The notes under the pieces were generated by a model. That model worked only from the letters and a program-made list of their open reading frames with translations. It had not been told where the DNA came from and ran no database searches. Positions 16,609-25,633 of a stretch of 36,577 bases of DNA are shown one piece after another. The stretch is from Pelagibius sp. (GTDB lineage: Bacteria; Pseudomonadota; Alphaproteobacteria; Kiloniellales; Kiloniellaceae), in contig NZ_JANQOI010000136.1 of NCBI RefSeq assembly GCF_028289705.1, forward strand, positions 1 to 36,577, written 5' to 3'. Numbering within the stretch: the first letter of the stretch is position 1; each line of letters opens with the position of its first letter. The translations under genes and the position numbers were made by a program.

Positions 16609-18009
16609 CTACGTCTTGGCGCGGGGCCCCAGCATGTTGTCCGGCTTGACCCAGCCGTCGAACTGCTCGGCGCTCAAGAGGCCCAGTTCGATGGCGGCCT
16701 CCTTCAGGGTCGAGTTGTCGGTATAGGCCTTCTTGGCCACCTTGGCGGCATTGTCATAGCCGATGTGGGGGTTGAGCGCCGTCACCAGCATCAGCGACTG
16801 GTGCATCAGGGTGGCGATGCGCTCCTCATCGGCCTCGATCCCCTCGACGCAGTTGGTGCGGAAGGAATCGCAGGCGTCGCCGATCAACTGGGCGGACTGC
16901 AGCAGGGAATAGATCAGCACCGGCTTGAAGACGTTGAGCTCGAAGTGGCCGCTGGACCCGGCCACCGTGCAGGTGGTGTGGTTGCCCATCACCTGGGCGC
17001 AGACCATGGTCATGGCCTCGGCCTGGGTCGGGTTCACCTTGCCCGGCATGATGGAGGAGCCGGGCTCGTTGGCCGGCAGGCGCAGCTCGCCAAGGCCGCA
17101 GCGCGGGCCCGAGCCCAGCATGCGGATGTCGTGGGCGATCTTCATCAGCGAGCAGGCGACGGTGTTCAGCGCGCCGGAGGCCTCCACCACCGCGTCGTGG
17201 GCGGCCAGGGCCTCAAACTTGTTCTCCGCGGTGACGAAGGGAAGCTGGGTGATCTTGGCGACCTCGGCGGCGAAGGCCTCGGCGAAGCCCTCCACGGCGT
17301 TGAGGCCGGTGCCCACCGCCGTGCCGCCCTGGGCGAGCTGGAGCAAGCGTTCGGTGGCGCTCTCCAGGCGCTTGATGCCATAGGCGATCTGCGTGGCGTA
17401 GCCTGAGAACTCCTGGCCCAGGGTGAGCGGCGTCGCGTCCATCAGATGGGTACGCCCGATCTTGATGATCCCCTCGAAGGCCTTGGCCTTTGCGTCCAGC
17501 GCCGCGTGCAGGTGGCCCAGGGCGGGGACCGTCTCGGCGATGATCTTCCGGGCGGCGGCGATGTGCATCACCGTGGGAAAGGTGTCGTTGGACGACTGGC
17601 CCATGTTGCAGTGATCGTTGGGGTGCACCGGCTCCTTGCCGCCGCGCTGGCCGCTCAGGATTTCGTTAGCGCGCCCGGCGATGACCTCGTTGGCGTTCAT
17701 GTTGGACTGGGTGCCGGAGCCGGTCTGCCAGACCACCAGCGGGAAGTGGTCCATCAGCTTGCCGTCGGCGACCTCCTGGGCGGCCTGGCAGATGGCCTCG
17801 GCCAGCTTGCCGTCGAGCACGCCCAGGGCCTGATTGGTGCGCGCCGCCGCCAGTTTCTGGACGCCCAGGGCGGTGACCACGGCCGGCGGCATGGTCTCGC
17901 CGCCGATCTTGAAATTGGTCAGCGACCGCTGGGTCTGCGCCCCCCAATAGCGGTCGGCGGGCACGGCGATCTCGCCCATGGAATCGGTTTCGGTGCGGGT
18001 CTCGGTCAT
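16609..18009 (-). CDS. fumC: Fumarate hydratase class II
   Basis: 466 residues, the usual length for the iron-independent, heat-stable fumarase. It begins [20 protein letters not shown], and contains [38 protein letters not shown] and the superfamily signature [17 protein letters not shown] carrying the mobile-loop catalytic Ser. It interconverts fumarate and L-malate in the TCA cycle as a tetramer in the cytoplasm. The ATG at 18009 is the only start that fits the family. A sigma-70-like promoter lies about 65 bases upstream. Confidence 0.96.
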   Translation of the reverse strand: MTETRTETDSMGEIAVPADRYWGAQTQRSLTNFKIGGETMPPAVVTALGVQKLAAARTNQALGVLDGKLAEAICQAAQEVADGKLMDHFPLVVWQTGSGTQSNMNANEVIAGRANEILSGQRGGKEPVHPNDHCNMGQSSNDTFPTVMHIAAARKIIAETVPALGHLHAALDAKAKAFEGIIKIGRTHLMDATPLTLGQEFSGYATQIAYGIKRLESATERLLQLAQGGTAVGTGLNAVEGFAEAFAAEVAKITQLPFVTAENKFEALAAHDAVVEASGALNTVACSLMKIAHDIRMLGSGPRCGLGELRLPANEPGSSIMPGKVNPTQAEAMTMVCAQVMGNHTTCTVAGSSGHFELNVFKPVLIYSLLQSAQLIGDACDSFRTNCVEGIEADEERIATLMHQSLMLVTALNPHIGYDNAAKVAKKAYTDNSTLKEAAIELGLLSAEQFDGWVKPDNMLGPRAKT

Positions 18010-18074
18010 GGCGGGTCATCCTGGTGGCCGCGGCGGACCTGGCGGTTGCGGCGGGGTGGGTGAAAACCGGCGGG

Positions 18075-18103
18075 AGTGTAAGCGCCCGCGGGCGCGCAGC
18101 CAA
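18075..18103 (-). promoter_or_regulatory. Sigma-70-type promoter for fumC
   Basis: On the minus strand TTGGCT (18103-18098) is followed after exactly 17 bases by TACACT (18080-18075). Transcription would begin near 18068, leaving a leader of about 60 bases before fumC. Confidence 0.5.
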
Positions 18104-18474
18104 GGTCCTGGCCGGGCGGCGGCCCGCGCTTCCAATGCGCCAGTCCTGCTCTTGGCCCCTGGGTTTAAAGTGAAGGCGGACCTGGCTACTGGGGATTAAG
18201 CGCCTGTTCATGTCGAGCTGCTAATCCTTAGACCGAGTATTTAGACGAAGCTTCAAGGCCGGCTGTCTCTCGTGCTGAGTGACGGCCGTCTTCTCTGAAA
18301 GTTTTCGTTGGAGTTCAGTTACTTGAGTGCTGCTGTGAAAAGATCGTGCGGGCCAGTCGGGGGCCGCAGGTCACGCGGTGCCAAGATGAATGAAAACAGA
18401 GGATAGCGCGAGAGTTGTAAGGAATTAATCCCGATAGTTGTACAAACGATGGGTAGGAACTAGGGATTGAAACG
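18104..18474. other. Intergenic region between fumC promoter and chemoreceptor gene
   Basis: About 370 bases with lower GC than the flanking genes and no convincing ORF. It must hold the promoter of the chemoreceptor at 18475, which has AGGGA as ribosome site. I see no clear sigma-28 or sigma-70 pair. The minus-strand ORF that crosses from here into the receptor gene is an antisense shadow. Confidence 0.4.
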
Positions 18475-20244
18475 ATGAAGGGCACCGCATTCGCATTCGG
18501 ATCTCGCATGGGGTCCTCGGTCATGTACAAGTTGCTGGGAATCGTCGGCGTCTGCCTGGCCTCGACGGTGCTGGTGGCGACAATCGGCATCTGGCAAATG
18601 GCCAAGATCGGCCTCGAGATCGAGGCCATCGCCGAAGACGACATGCCGCTGACGACGATCATCAGCCGGATCACCACACACCAACTGGAGCAGGCGATCC
18701 TGCTGGAGCGCATTCTACGGCTCAGCGAGCCCTCCGCCGGCACTTCGCTTGAGGAGCTGCACAAGGTCGAGGCGGAGTTCGAGAAGCTCTCCAAGAAGGT
18801 GGATGCGGAGATCAAGGAAGGCGAACACATGGCCGAGGAGGCCCTGGGCCATGCGCGCACCGAGGCGGAGCGCGTCGAATACGCCCATGTGCTGGAGGCC
18901 CTGACCAAGATCGAGCACGAGCACCACACCTACCACGAGCACGCCGTGGAGATTTTCGAGCTGACCGATGCCGGACGCCGGTCCGAAGCGACGGATTTGA
19001 TCCACACCATCGAAGCCGAGGAAGATCAGCTCACCCACGAATTGGAGGCGCTCCTGGTGGAGATCGAGACCTTCACGCTGACCGCCATGCAAACCGTCGA
19101 GGCACACGAGAAGGCGGCCATCTGGCAGATGATCATCGTTTCCATCGGCGCCACCCTGATCGGCTTCGGCATCGCGGTCTGGTTCACCCGGGCTGCCGTG
19201 GCGCGGCCGCTGGGCGAGGTGGCCGGCGCCCTCGACCGCCTGGCCGAGGGCGACACCAGCGCCCAGGTGGACGTGCGCAGCCGCGACGAGATCGGCCAGG
19301 TGGCCAAGGCCTTTCAGACCTTCAGGCAGAAGACCGAGGAGCTGAAGCGCCTGGAGGAACAGCAGGTCCAGGATCAAGCGCGTCGGGAGCAGGAAAAGCG
19401 TCAGCAGATGAAGGAACTGGCAGACAACTTCGAGACAGCCGTCGGCGGTGTCGTCGACACGGTGTCTTCGGCGGCCACCGAACTGCAGGCCACCGCGCAG
19501 ACCATGTCGGCGACGGCTGAGGAGACCACCACGGAATCTGCCAGCGTCGCCAGCGCTTCGGAAGAGGCCTCGACCAACGTGCAGACCGTGGCCTCCGCTT
19601 CCGAGGAGCTCTCAGCCTCGATTTCCGAGATCACCCGCCAGATCGCCGAGACCAACCAGGTCACGCAGAAGGCGGTGGACGAGGCTGACGTGGCCAGCCG
19701 CTCAGTGAACGAACTGGCCGAGGCCGCCCAGAAGGTGGGTCACGTCGTCAACCTGATCCAGGACATTGCCGAGCAGACCAACCTGCTGGCCCTCAACGCC
19801 ACCATCGAGGCGGCGCGTGCCGGTGAGGCGGGCAAGGGCTTTGCCGTGGTGGCCAACGAGGTGAAGTCCCTGGCCAACCAGACCGCCAAGGCGACCGAGG
19901 ACATCGGCCAGCAGGTCGAGGGCATGCAGGCCGCCACCGGCGGCGCGGTGACTTCCATTGAAGGCATCGTCGGGGTGATCAATCAGATCAGCGAGAATGC
20001 CAACGGCATCGCCGCTGCCGTGGAGGAACAGAACGCTTCCACCCAGGAGATCGCCCGCAACGTTCAGCAGGCCGCGGCCGGCACCCAGCAGGTGACCACC
20101 TCGGTGAACGCGGTGCGGCAGGCCGCCGACCAGTCCGGCGCCTCGGCCGCCGAAGTGCTGGACGCCGCCGGCGAGCTCTCCAAGCAGGCCGAAAAGATGC
20201 GCAGCGAGGTCGGCCAATTCGTCGCCGGCCTGCGCAAGGGTTGA
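18475..20244 (+). CDS. Transmembrane methyl-accepting chemotaxis protein, His-rich sensor region
   Basis: 589 residues. TM1 is at about 17-40 and TM2 at about 216-237, bracketing a helical periplasmic domain of about 175 residues. HAMP follows (about 238-290, with [19 protein letters not shown]), then the signalling domain with the hairpin tip [20 protein letters not shown]. The periplasmic helix 146-160 is unusually rich in His and Glu ([16 protein letters not shown]), which could bind a metal or haem. It lacks a CheR-tethering C-terminal pentapeptide. In-frame ATGs at codons 12 and 17 are alternative starts. It senses an unknown ligand and controls CheA. Confidence 0.92.
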   Translation: MKGTAFAFGSRMGSSVMYKLLGIVGVCLASTVLVATIGIWQMAKIGLEIEAIAEDDMPLTTIISRITTHQLEQAILLERILRLSEPSAGTSLEELHKVEAEFEKLSKKVDAEIKEGEHMAEEALGHARTEAERVEYAHVLEALTKIEHEHHTYHEHAVEIFELTDAGRRSEATDLIHTIEAEEDQLTHELEALLVEIETFTLTAMQTVEAHEKAAIWQMIIVSIGATLIGFGIAVWFTRAAVARPLGEVAGALDRLAEGDTSAQVDVRSRDEIGQVAKAFQTFRQKTEELKRLEEQQVQDQARREQEKRQQMKELADNFETAVGGVVDTVSSAATELQATAQTMSATAEETTTESASVASASEEASTNVQTVASASEELSASISEITRQIAETNQVTQKAVDEADVASRSVNELAEAAQKVGHVVNLIQDIAEQTNLLALNATIEAARAGEAGKGFAVVANEVKSLANQTAKATEDIGQQVEGMQAATGGAVTSIEGIVGVINQISENANGIAAAVEEQNASTQEIARNVQQAAAGTQQVTTSVNAVRQAADQSGASAAEVLDAAGELSKQAEKMRSEVGQFVAGLRKG

Positions 20245-20248
20245 AATC

Positions 20249-20260
20249 TAAACGCGTTTA
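20249..20260. promoter_or_regulatory. Palindrome TAAACGCGTTTA
   Basis: A perfect 12-bp palindrome four bases after the chemoreceptor stop. It could be a protein site or a weak transcript hairpin; a stronger terminator hairpin follows within 20 bases. Confidence 0.3.
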
Positions 20261-20278
20261 AAACCATAGCGGAAACGT

Positions 20279-20314
20279 GCAAAAGGCCGTGTTGAGACAT
20301 GGCTTTTTGCTTTC
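20279..20314 (+). terminator. Rho-independent terminator after the first chemoreceptor gene
   Basis: GCAAAAGGCC (20279-20288) pairs with GGCTTTTTGC (20301-20310) with one bulge; the descending arm carries a run of five T followed by TTTC. It separates the two chemoreceptor genes into different transcription units. Confidence 0.6.
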
Positions 20315-20649
20315 AATTTTAAGGCGATTTCTAGGACAAAATTCGCGATAAACTCACAAATTAGAAGCACGTTCCTATAAGTTGCTCTGTCGTCTGCTCT
20401 CTGTCTTCAAAAGCGCAAAACGTTAATGTATAGAAGGCGCTAGCCAGTCATATTTAAGGTTGAATTTTTCTCAGAAATACACTCAATAAGGAAAATTCTC
20501 TTAATCTTTTTCCCTCATTTCGCGTAGATGTTGTCATCATATCAATTACGTTAATCGATTGGAATTAACGGAAATCTTACCCTATTGCGGTCTACTGGTC
20601 TCAACAGCGTTCCACCAATGCCGTCGAACAAAGAAGCAATGGGTGAGTT
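20315..20649. other. AT-rich intergenic region upstream of the twin-PAS receptor
   Basis: About 335 bases, far more AT-rich than the surrounding genes, with no plausible ORF. It should contain the promoter of the downstream receptor gene. Several TTAAT/ATTAA motifs occur around 20540-20575, but no promoter can be fixed by eye. Confidence 0.4.
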
Positions 20650-22140
20650 ATGGCAATGAAATGGATGAAGGGGGCCGCCGCCGGGGCCTCCGGCAGCAGC
20701 ATTCACAAGCAGATGGTCGACAATATGCCCGTCAGCGTGATGCTCTGCGACCTCGACAACTTCACGATTACCTACGCGAACTCCTCGTCTCTCGAGGCCT
20801 TGAAGGGCATTGAGCACGCGCTTCCGGTTCCCGCGGATCAGATCGTCGGGCAATCGATCGATATCTTCCACAAGAACCCGGCGCACCAGCGCAAGCTGCT
20901 GTCCGACCCCAAGAACCTGCCCTTCGCCACCAAGATCTCGGTCGGCGGCGAGTGGCTGGATCTTCTGGTGACCGCGCTCCACGACGAGCGGGGCAACTAT
21001 GTCGGTCCCATGCTGACCTGGAGCGTCGTGACCCAACAGCTCAAGCAGGAGCGGGAAACCGAAAAGCTGATGCGCATGCTCGACGAGATGCCCATCAACG
21101 TTATGCTGGCGGACAAAGAGACGCTGGAAATCACCTACATCAACAAGACCAGCATCGACACGCTGCAGCCGCTGCGCAGCCTGCTTCCGGTACCGCCGGA
21201 AGAGCTGCAGGGCACGTGCATCGATGTCTTCCACAAGAACCCCTCCTACCAGCGGGGCATCCTGGCCGATCCGCGCAACCTGCCGCACCGGGCGATCATC
21301 CAGTTGGGTGACGAGAAGCTCGACCTGCAGGTGGCAGCCATCATGGACGAAAACGGCGACTACATCGCGCCGATGATCTGCTGGTCGGTGGTCACCCAGA
21401 ACGTGCGCCTGGCGGACAACGTCTCCTCCGTGGTTTCGGCGGTCTCTGCGGCCTCGGCGGAGATGCAGTCTTCGGCCAATTCGCTGACCGCCACCGCCGA
21501 CGAGACCTCCACCCGGACCTCGACCGTGGCCTCCGCATCGGAGGAACTGAGCAGCTCGATTTCCGAGATCTCCCGCCAGATCACGCATTCGACCGAGATC
21601 GCCCAATCGGCCGTCAAGTCGGCGCAGGAGGCGACGACCATGATCAACGGCCTGGCGTCTTCGGCCGAGAGCATCGGCACCGTGGTCAACATGATCCAGG
21701 ACATCGCCGAGCAGACCAACCTGCTGGCCCTCAACGCCACCATCGAGGCGGCGCGCGCCGGCGAGGCGGGCAAGGGCTTCGCGGTGGTGGCCAGCGAGGT
21801 CAAGGCCCTGGCCAATCAGACCGCCAAGGCGACCGAGCAGATCGCCCAGCAGATCGGCGACATTCAGAATTCCACCGGTTCGGCGGTTTCGGGGATCACC
21901 GAGATCACCAAGACCATCGAGGAGATCAGCTCCGTCACCACCGCCATCGCCTCGGCGGTGGAGGAGCAGGGCGCCGCGACCCAGGAGGTCAATCAGAACA
22001 TCTCCGCGGTCTCCCAGGCTTCGAACGAAACCGAGCGGATGTCCAAGGACGTGCTGCAGGCCGCCTCCGAGCTCTCCGGCCAGGCCGAGCAGTTGGAAGG
22101 CCACGTCTCTGAGTTCGTGAAGACCATGGAAGCATCCTGA
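20650..22140 (+). CDS. Soluble chemoreceptor with two tandem PAS domains
   Basis: 496 residues without any membrane segment, so a cytoplasmic receptor. Two PAS-like domains (about 20-130 and 139-251) are internal duplicates: [19 protein letters not shown] against [19 protein letters not shown], and [20 protein letters not shown] against [20 protein letters not shown], offset by about 122 residues. The signalling domain (about 255-490) has the same tip sequence [20 protein letters not shown] as the upstream receptor. There is no HAMP domain. PAS pairs of this type often monitor redox state or oxygen through a flavin or haem; the cofactor is not apparent. GGGTGAG precedes the ATG. Confidence 0.92.
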   Translation: MAMKWMKGAAAGASGSSIHKQMVDNMPVSVMLCDLDNFTITYANSSSLEALKGIEHALPVPADQIVGQSIDIFHKNPAHQRKLLSDPKNLPFATKISVGGEWLDLLVTALHDERGNYVGPMLTWSVVTQQLKQERETEKLMRMLDEMPINVMLADKETLEITYINKTSIDTLQPLRSLLPVPPEELQGTCIDVFHKNPSYQRGILADPRNLPHRAIIQLGDEKLDLQVAAIMDENGDYIAPMICWSVVTQNVRLADNVSSVVSAVSAASAEMQSSANSLTATADETSTRTSTVASASEELSSSISEISRQITHSTEIAQSAVKSAQEATTMINGLASSAESIGTVVNMIQDIAEQTNLLALNATIEAARAGEAGKGFAVVASEVKALANQTAKATEQIAQQIGDIQNSTGSAVSGITEITKTIEEISSVTTAIASAVEEQGAATQEVNQNISAVSQASNETERMSKDVLQAASELSGQAEQLEGHVSEFVKTMEAS

Positions 22141-22215
22141 CGGAAGGCGCTGAAGAGCGGGCCGGATCCCCCAAGAGGCGGGGGCGGCCCCTCAACAGAG
22201 ACTCACCCGAAAGGC

Positions 22216-22247
22216 AGGGCCAGGTGCATGCACCTGGCCCTCTTCTT
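22216..22247. terminator. Bidirectional terminator, perfect 26-bp palindrome
   Basis: Bases 22216-22241 form a perfect palindrome with half-site AGGGCCAGGTGCA, followed on the plus strand by CTTCTT. It lies between the convergent twin-PAS receptor and the tfoX-like gene and probably ends the receptor transcript. Confidence 0.65.
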
Positions 22248-22263
22248 ATGGCCTTCGCCCGTC

Positions 22264-22704
22264 TCAAGGACTTCCCGCCTTGGGGGCTGCCTTGTGCCGG
22301 TGGCGGGGGCTCGCCTTGCGGCGCTTCGGCTTCTTGGCGGCGGCCCGTCCGGCGGCAGCCACCGCCAGCTCGGCCCAGGGCAACAAGCTCTCCGGCGCCG
22401 CCATGGCCGCCTCAGGAGGCCGCCAGTAGGACATGGTGACGGGCTTTGTCTTGCCCTCGTAGACGAAGGGCTCGCTGCCGGCCGCGGCGAAGCGGTCCAC
22501 CGACTCCGCGTCGACCTTCAGGTAGAGCTGGTCATAGGCGATGAGGGCGAACATCACGCCGTCGAGATAGAAGCCCCAGCCGCCGAACATGCGCCGTGGC
22601 GTCACCGGCCCTAGCGGTGCCAGCAACCCAAGACAACGGTCGACGTAGGGATGCCGCCCCGGCACCGACGAGGCGTCTTTCGACTTTGCCGAAGTCCGGG
22701 ACAA
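22264..22704 (-). CDS. TfoX N-terminal domain protein
   Basis: 146 residues. The TfoX_N fold covers about residues 20-110, with PVTPRRMFGGWGFYLDGVMF and ALIAYDQLYLKVDAES, then VTMSYWRPPEAA. A basic, low-complexity tail (AKKPKRRKASPRHRHKAAPK) follows and may bind nucleic acid. Stand-alone TfoX_N proteins are common in alphaproteobacteria and their function is not settled; the full-length TfoX/Sxy of gammaproteobacteria regulates competence, which should not be assumed here. The ATG lies four bases after the stop of the WYL regulator, indicating an operon. Confidence 0.85.
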   Translation of the reverse strand: MSRTSAKSKDASSVPGRHPYVDRCLGLLAPLGPVTPRRMFGGWGFYLDGVMFALIAYDQLYLKVDAESVDRFAAAGSEPFVYEGKTKPVTMSYWRPPEAAMAAPESLLPWAELAVAAAGRAAAKKPKRRKASPRHRHKAAPKAGSP

Positions 22705-22708
22705 TGGC

Positions 22709-23440
22709 CTAGCTGCCGACGCCGATCCGCGGCGGGCAGGGGGTCATGCTCCGGTCGCGCTGGCGGGCCCGGTCGGCGATCACAAAGTCGTGCAGGGTCT
22801 TGCCGCGCTCCTCGGCGAAGCGCTCCTCCAGCACCGTCATCTCGTGCATGCGGTCGAGGCGGAAGGCACGGAAGTCGCCGCGCAGCTCGCACCAGGCGAT
22901 GAGCAGCCAGACCGGCCCGTAGAAGGCCAGCGCCAGCGGCCGCACGGCACGCTCGCTGGCCCGCCCTTCGGCGTTGCGGTAGTGGAAGTGCAGCTTGCGC
23001 CGGTTGCGCAGTGCCGCCCGGATGGCGGCGGCATCGACGCTCATGGGCGCGGCGCTGTGGTCGGCCGGGGCGGCCAGCGGCGTGCGCTCCACCTGGTCAC
23101 GCAGGCTTTCCGGCAACACCGCCTGAACCTTGGCGACCACGTCGGCGGCCGCCTTGGCCAGGGCCGGGTCGGCCCAGGACTCGATGATCCGCGCGCCCAG
23201 GACCAGGGCCTCGATCTCCTCTTCGGTGAACATCAGCGGCGGCAGGTCGAAGCCGCGCTGTAGCACGTAGCCGACCCCGGCCTCGCCCTCGATGGGCACG
23301 CCGGAGGCCGCCAGGTCGCGGATATCCCGGTAGATGGTTCTCTCCGACACCTCCAGGGTGTCGGCCAGGCGCCGCGCGGTCACCAGCTTGTGGCGGCGCA
23401 GTTCCTGGACAATCTGAAACAAACGATCGGCTCGGCGCAT
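22709..23440 (-). CDS. WYL-domain transcriptional regulator (YafY family)
   Basis: 243 residues. An N-terminal HTH (residues 1-60) reads MRRADRLFQIVQELRRHKLV then VSERTIYRDIRDLAASGVPI. A WYL domain follows from about 125, with RKLHFHYRNAEGRASERAV, RPLALAFYGPVWLLIAWCEL and RAFRLDRMHEM. The longer frame upstream lacks a family match, so MRRADRLF at 23440 is chosen. It is divergent from two VOC genes, and the spacer contains inverted repeats that look like its operator. WYL regulators of this size are often small-molecule or nucleic-acid responsive and typically control a neighbouring glyoxalase-like gene. Confidence 0.88.
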   Translation of the reverse strand: MRRADRLFQIVQELRRHKLVTARRLADTLEVSERTIYRDIRDLAASGVPIEGEAGVGYVLQRGFDLPPLMFTEEEIEALVLGARIIESWADPALAKAAADVVAKVQAVLPESLRDQVERTPLAAPADHSAAPMSVDAAAIRAALRNRRKLHFHYRNAEGRASERAVRPLALAFYGPVWLLIAWCELRGDFRAFRLDRMHEMTVLEERFAEERGKTLHDFVIADRARQRDRSMTPCPPRIGVGS

Positions 23441-23448
23441 CCTGTCTC

Positions 23449-23498
23449 CTCCTGACAGAGACCATAACAAAAGCATGCTGACAGCATGTTGTCAGGAG
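23449..23498. promoter_or_regulatory. Nested inverted repeats, likely WYL regulator operator
   Basis: CTCCTGACA (23449-23457) is the reverse complement of TGTCAGGAG (23490-23498). A second CTGACA at 23478-23483 pairs with TGTCAG at 23490-23495, six bases apart. Three copies of the half-site in 50 bases, starting nine bases from the regulator's ATG, suggest autoregulation together with control of the divergent VOC genes. Confidence 0.55.
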
Positions 23499-23581
23499 GG
23501 ATTTGCTACATCTTGCGGCCTGGAACAAACCCCGAAAACAAACCCCGAAAACAGATCCCCCCGCCACGGAGACCCGCCGTC

Positions 23582-24064
23582 ATGAGGATGAGCAGCCTGC
23601 ACCCCATTGTCACAACCGATCATTTTTCTGAGACGAAGACTTTCTATCGTGCGCTTCAATTCACCTATGCCTTCGAGGGGGAGTGGTACGTCCATCTGGT
23701 CTGGCCGGCCAATCCGGTGCTGCAGTTGGCCTTCATGCGCCCGGAGCAGGCCAGCCAGCACCCGCTGTTCCGCTCCCGCTTCTCCGGCAAGGGACTGTTT
23801 TTCGGGCTGGAGGTCGACGCCGTGGACAGCGTGCACGACGACCTGCTGCGCCGCGGCTTTGAGATCGAGGTGAGCCTCAGGGACGAACCCTGGGGACAGC
23901 GGCATTTCGCCATCCAGGACCCCAACGGGATCATGCTGGACTTCTACACCATGACCGAGCCGACGGCGGACTATGCCGAGCAGTTCAGGGCCGAAGGAGG
24001 GACGCCACGCCGCCGGCGCCGGGAGCCCGACCCCCTGGTCCTGGCCGAGCCGGCCCTGGGTTGA
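23582..24064 (+). CDS. VOC superfamily (glyoxalase-like) protein 1
   Basis: 160 residues, one VOC module: HPIVTTDHFSETKTFYRALQ, then GLFFGLEVDAVDSVHDDL, and the C-terminal HFAIQDPNGIMLDFYTMTEP with a possible metal-binding Glu replaced by Asp. The ATG at 23582 follows GGAG at a good distance; a second ATG is two codons later. VOC proteins include lyases, dioxygenases and resistance proteins, so the reaction cannot be named. The end is Arg-rich (GGTPRRRRREPD) and probably disordered. It is divergent from the WYL regulator and 29 bases ahead of a second VOC gene. Confidence 0.85.
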   Translation: MRMSSLHPIVTTDHFSETKTFYRALQFTYAFEGEWYVHLVWPANPVLQLAFMRPEQASQHPLFRSRFSGKGLFFGLEVDAVDSVHDDLLRRGFEIEVSLRDEPWGQRHFAIQDPNGIMLDFYTMTEPTADYAEQFRAEGGTPRRRRREPDPLVLAEPALG

Positions 24065-24093
24065 TCACATCCTACGAGAGGAGATTTCAGGAT

Positions 24094-24567
24094 ATGAAGA
24101 GCGAAACCATGACCGCCGAACCCGCCAGCGTTGCCGGACCGGCCCTGGGCACCATGAACCATGTGGGCCTTACGGTGCGCGATCTGGCGGCCTCGACGGA
24201 GCGTTTCTATGCGCCACTGCTGCGCTTTCTGGGCTACCAACCCATCGTCGAGGAGCCGGCGATGTCGGTCTGGCTCTCGGCGAGCGGCTGTGCGGTGAAC
24301 CTCTGGCAGGCCAAGCCGGAACATGCCGAGCGACCCATAGAGCGCTATGCGCCGGGCTTCCACCACTTCGCATTCAACGCCGACAGCCGGGAAACCGTCG
24401 ACCGCTGCCACGCGATGCTGCGCGAAGCGGGCATCAAGGTCCTGGATCCGCCGGCCGACTACGACTACGAGCCCGGCTACTACGCCCTGTTCTTCGAGGA
24501 CCCCGACGGCCTGAAGTTCGAATTGGTCCACCTGCCGCCCCAGGCCGATGCCTCACTGGTGGCCTAA
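24094..24567 (+). CDS. VOC superfamily (glyoxalase-like) protein 2
   Basis: 157 residues with the typical VOC pattern: GTMNHVGLTVRDLAASTERF at the start, APGFHHFAFNADSRETVDRC in the middle and YYALFFEDPDGLKFELVHLP at the end. The His of MNHVG, the His of FHHFAF and the Glu of KFELVH are at positions used for metal binding. An AGGAG site precedes the ATG at 24094; the longer frame with TTG at 24061 overlaps the upstream gene and is less likely. It resembles lactoylglutathione lyase-like proteins, but the substrate is unknown. Confidence 0.87.
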   Translation: MKSETMTAEPASVAGPALGTMNHVGLTVRDLAASTERFYAPLLRFLGYQPIVEEPAMSVWLSASGCAVNLWQAKPEHAERPIERYAPGFHHFAFNADSRETVDRCHAMLREAGIKVLDPPADYDYEPGYYALFFEDPDGLKFELVHLPPQADASLVA

Positions 24568-24613
24568 GGGGCAGGGCCGGAAACCTCTAGCACCCTAACC
24601 CGAGATGAAAGCC

Positions 24614-24792
24614 TATTTGCCAACGCCATCCCTCCCCAGATCGTCACCCTCGGGCTTGTCCCGAGGGTCCATGGACAGAGCGAGACCGGGACCGCGATGG
24701 ATTGCCGGAACAAGTCCGGCAATGACGATCGGGGAGGGGGCAGTGGATGGGAACCCTTTGGCGGACAAGGTTTCGTTTCGGGTCGGCCTCTC
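24614..24792. repeat. Dispersed repeat, copy B
   Basis: Second copy of the element at 16153-16343. It has two intact hairpins: CCCTCGGG-cttgt-CCCGAGGG at 24647-24667, and ATTGCCGGA paired with TCCGGCAAT around 24700-24722. Like copy A it lies between convergent genes and runs up to the stop codon of the minus-strand gene. Confidence 0.8.
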
Positions 24793-25483
24793 AGGCGAGG
24801 CTGTGCAGGAAGCCGTCGAGGGCCGCGATGGCGTCCTGCCAGTTTTGTTCGGCGCTGCGGCCGCTGGCCTTGCGGGGCTTCAGGTCGTGGCCGCCGTCCT
24901 CCGCCCAGTGCAGGCGGATGGTCGGAGGCAGGCCATAGCCTTCGACTTCCGCGCGGTTGCCGAGGCTGTCGCGGGTACCCTGCAGAATCAGGGTCGGGAC
25001 CGTCAGCGCGGCGAGATGCGCGGTGCGCAGCCGCTCCGGCTTTCCGGCGGGATGGAAGGGATAACCCAGACAGGCCAGCCCGCGCACCCCGGCCTCTTCG
25101 GCAATGAGGCTCGCCATGCGGCCGCCCATGGACTTGCCGCCGATCACCAGGCGCTCCGGGCCAAGCGCCGCGATCACGGCCTGCCAGCAGGCCAGCAGTC
25201 TTGGAGCGCGGTCCGGCGGGCGCCTTTTGCCGTCGAGGCGGCGTTTGGCCATGTAGGGAAACTCGAAGCGGACGACCCGCCAGCCGCGTTCGCCCAGGGC
25301 CTCGGCAAAGGCCGTCATGAAGGGGGTGTCCATGGGGGCGCCGGCGCCATGGGCGAAGGCGAAGGTGAGGGGCGCGGCGGCCGGGCCGTCGGTCAGGAAA
25401 TCAGGTGGACTGTCAGGCATAAACTGAGGTGGACTGGGGCTTTCGGTCATCGGTCTGCCATGGGTCTGCCATGGGTCTGACAT
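24791..25483 (-). CDS. Alpha/beta hydrolase (dienelactone hydrolase/KANL3-Tex30-like)
   Basis: Up to 230 residues. The hydrolase core begins at LTFAFAHGAGAPMDTPFMTA with the oxyanion region AHGAG, has the nucleophile elbow GGKSMGGRMASLIAEEAG, an acid near LILQGTRDSLG and the catalytic His in WAEDGGHDLKPRK. This small family lacks a lid domain; its physiological substrates are unknown. The start is uncertain. ATGs at 25483, 25450 and 25420 are all in frame and none has a good Shine-Dalgarno; the conserved part begins only after the last. The 5' end contains an 11-bp triplicate repeat. Confidence 0.83.
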   Translation of the reverse strand: MSDPWQTHGRPMTESPSPPQFMPDSPPDFLTDGPAAAPLTFAFAHGAGAPMDTPFMTAFAEALGERGWRVVRFEFPYMAKRRLDGKRRPPDRAPRLLACWQAVIAALGPERLVIGGKSMGGRMASLIAEEAGVRGLACLGYPFHPAGKPERLRTAHLAALTVPTLILQGTRDSLGNRAEVEGYGLPPTIRLHWAEDGGHDLKPRKASGRSAEQNWQDAIAALDGFLHSLA

Positions 25484-25486
25484 GGG
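25454..25486. repeat. Three tandem 11-bp repeats at the hydrolase 5' end
   Basis: The unit TCTGCCATGGG occurs at 25454-25464 and 25465-25475, and with one change at 25476-25486. Eleven is not a multiple of three, so each unit places an ATG (minus strand) in a different frame; only the outermost is in frame with the hydrolase. Confidence 0.7.
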
Positions 25487-25633
25487 TCTGGGCGGTCTTT
25501 CATCGCAAAGCAGGGAAATTCTAACGCTCTCTTAACCAAGCCCCGGGATGATAGGAGGGCTTCCGAGCCTTGTCCGCCCCGGCCGCGAAATCAAGCCGGT
25601 CCAGGGCGATTGAGACACCACAGGAGCAGGCCC

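Noticed and set aside
18475-22140. The two chemoreceptor genes as one operon
   Set aside because: A terminator-like hairpin and about 335 AT-rich bases separate them.
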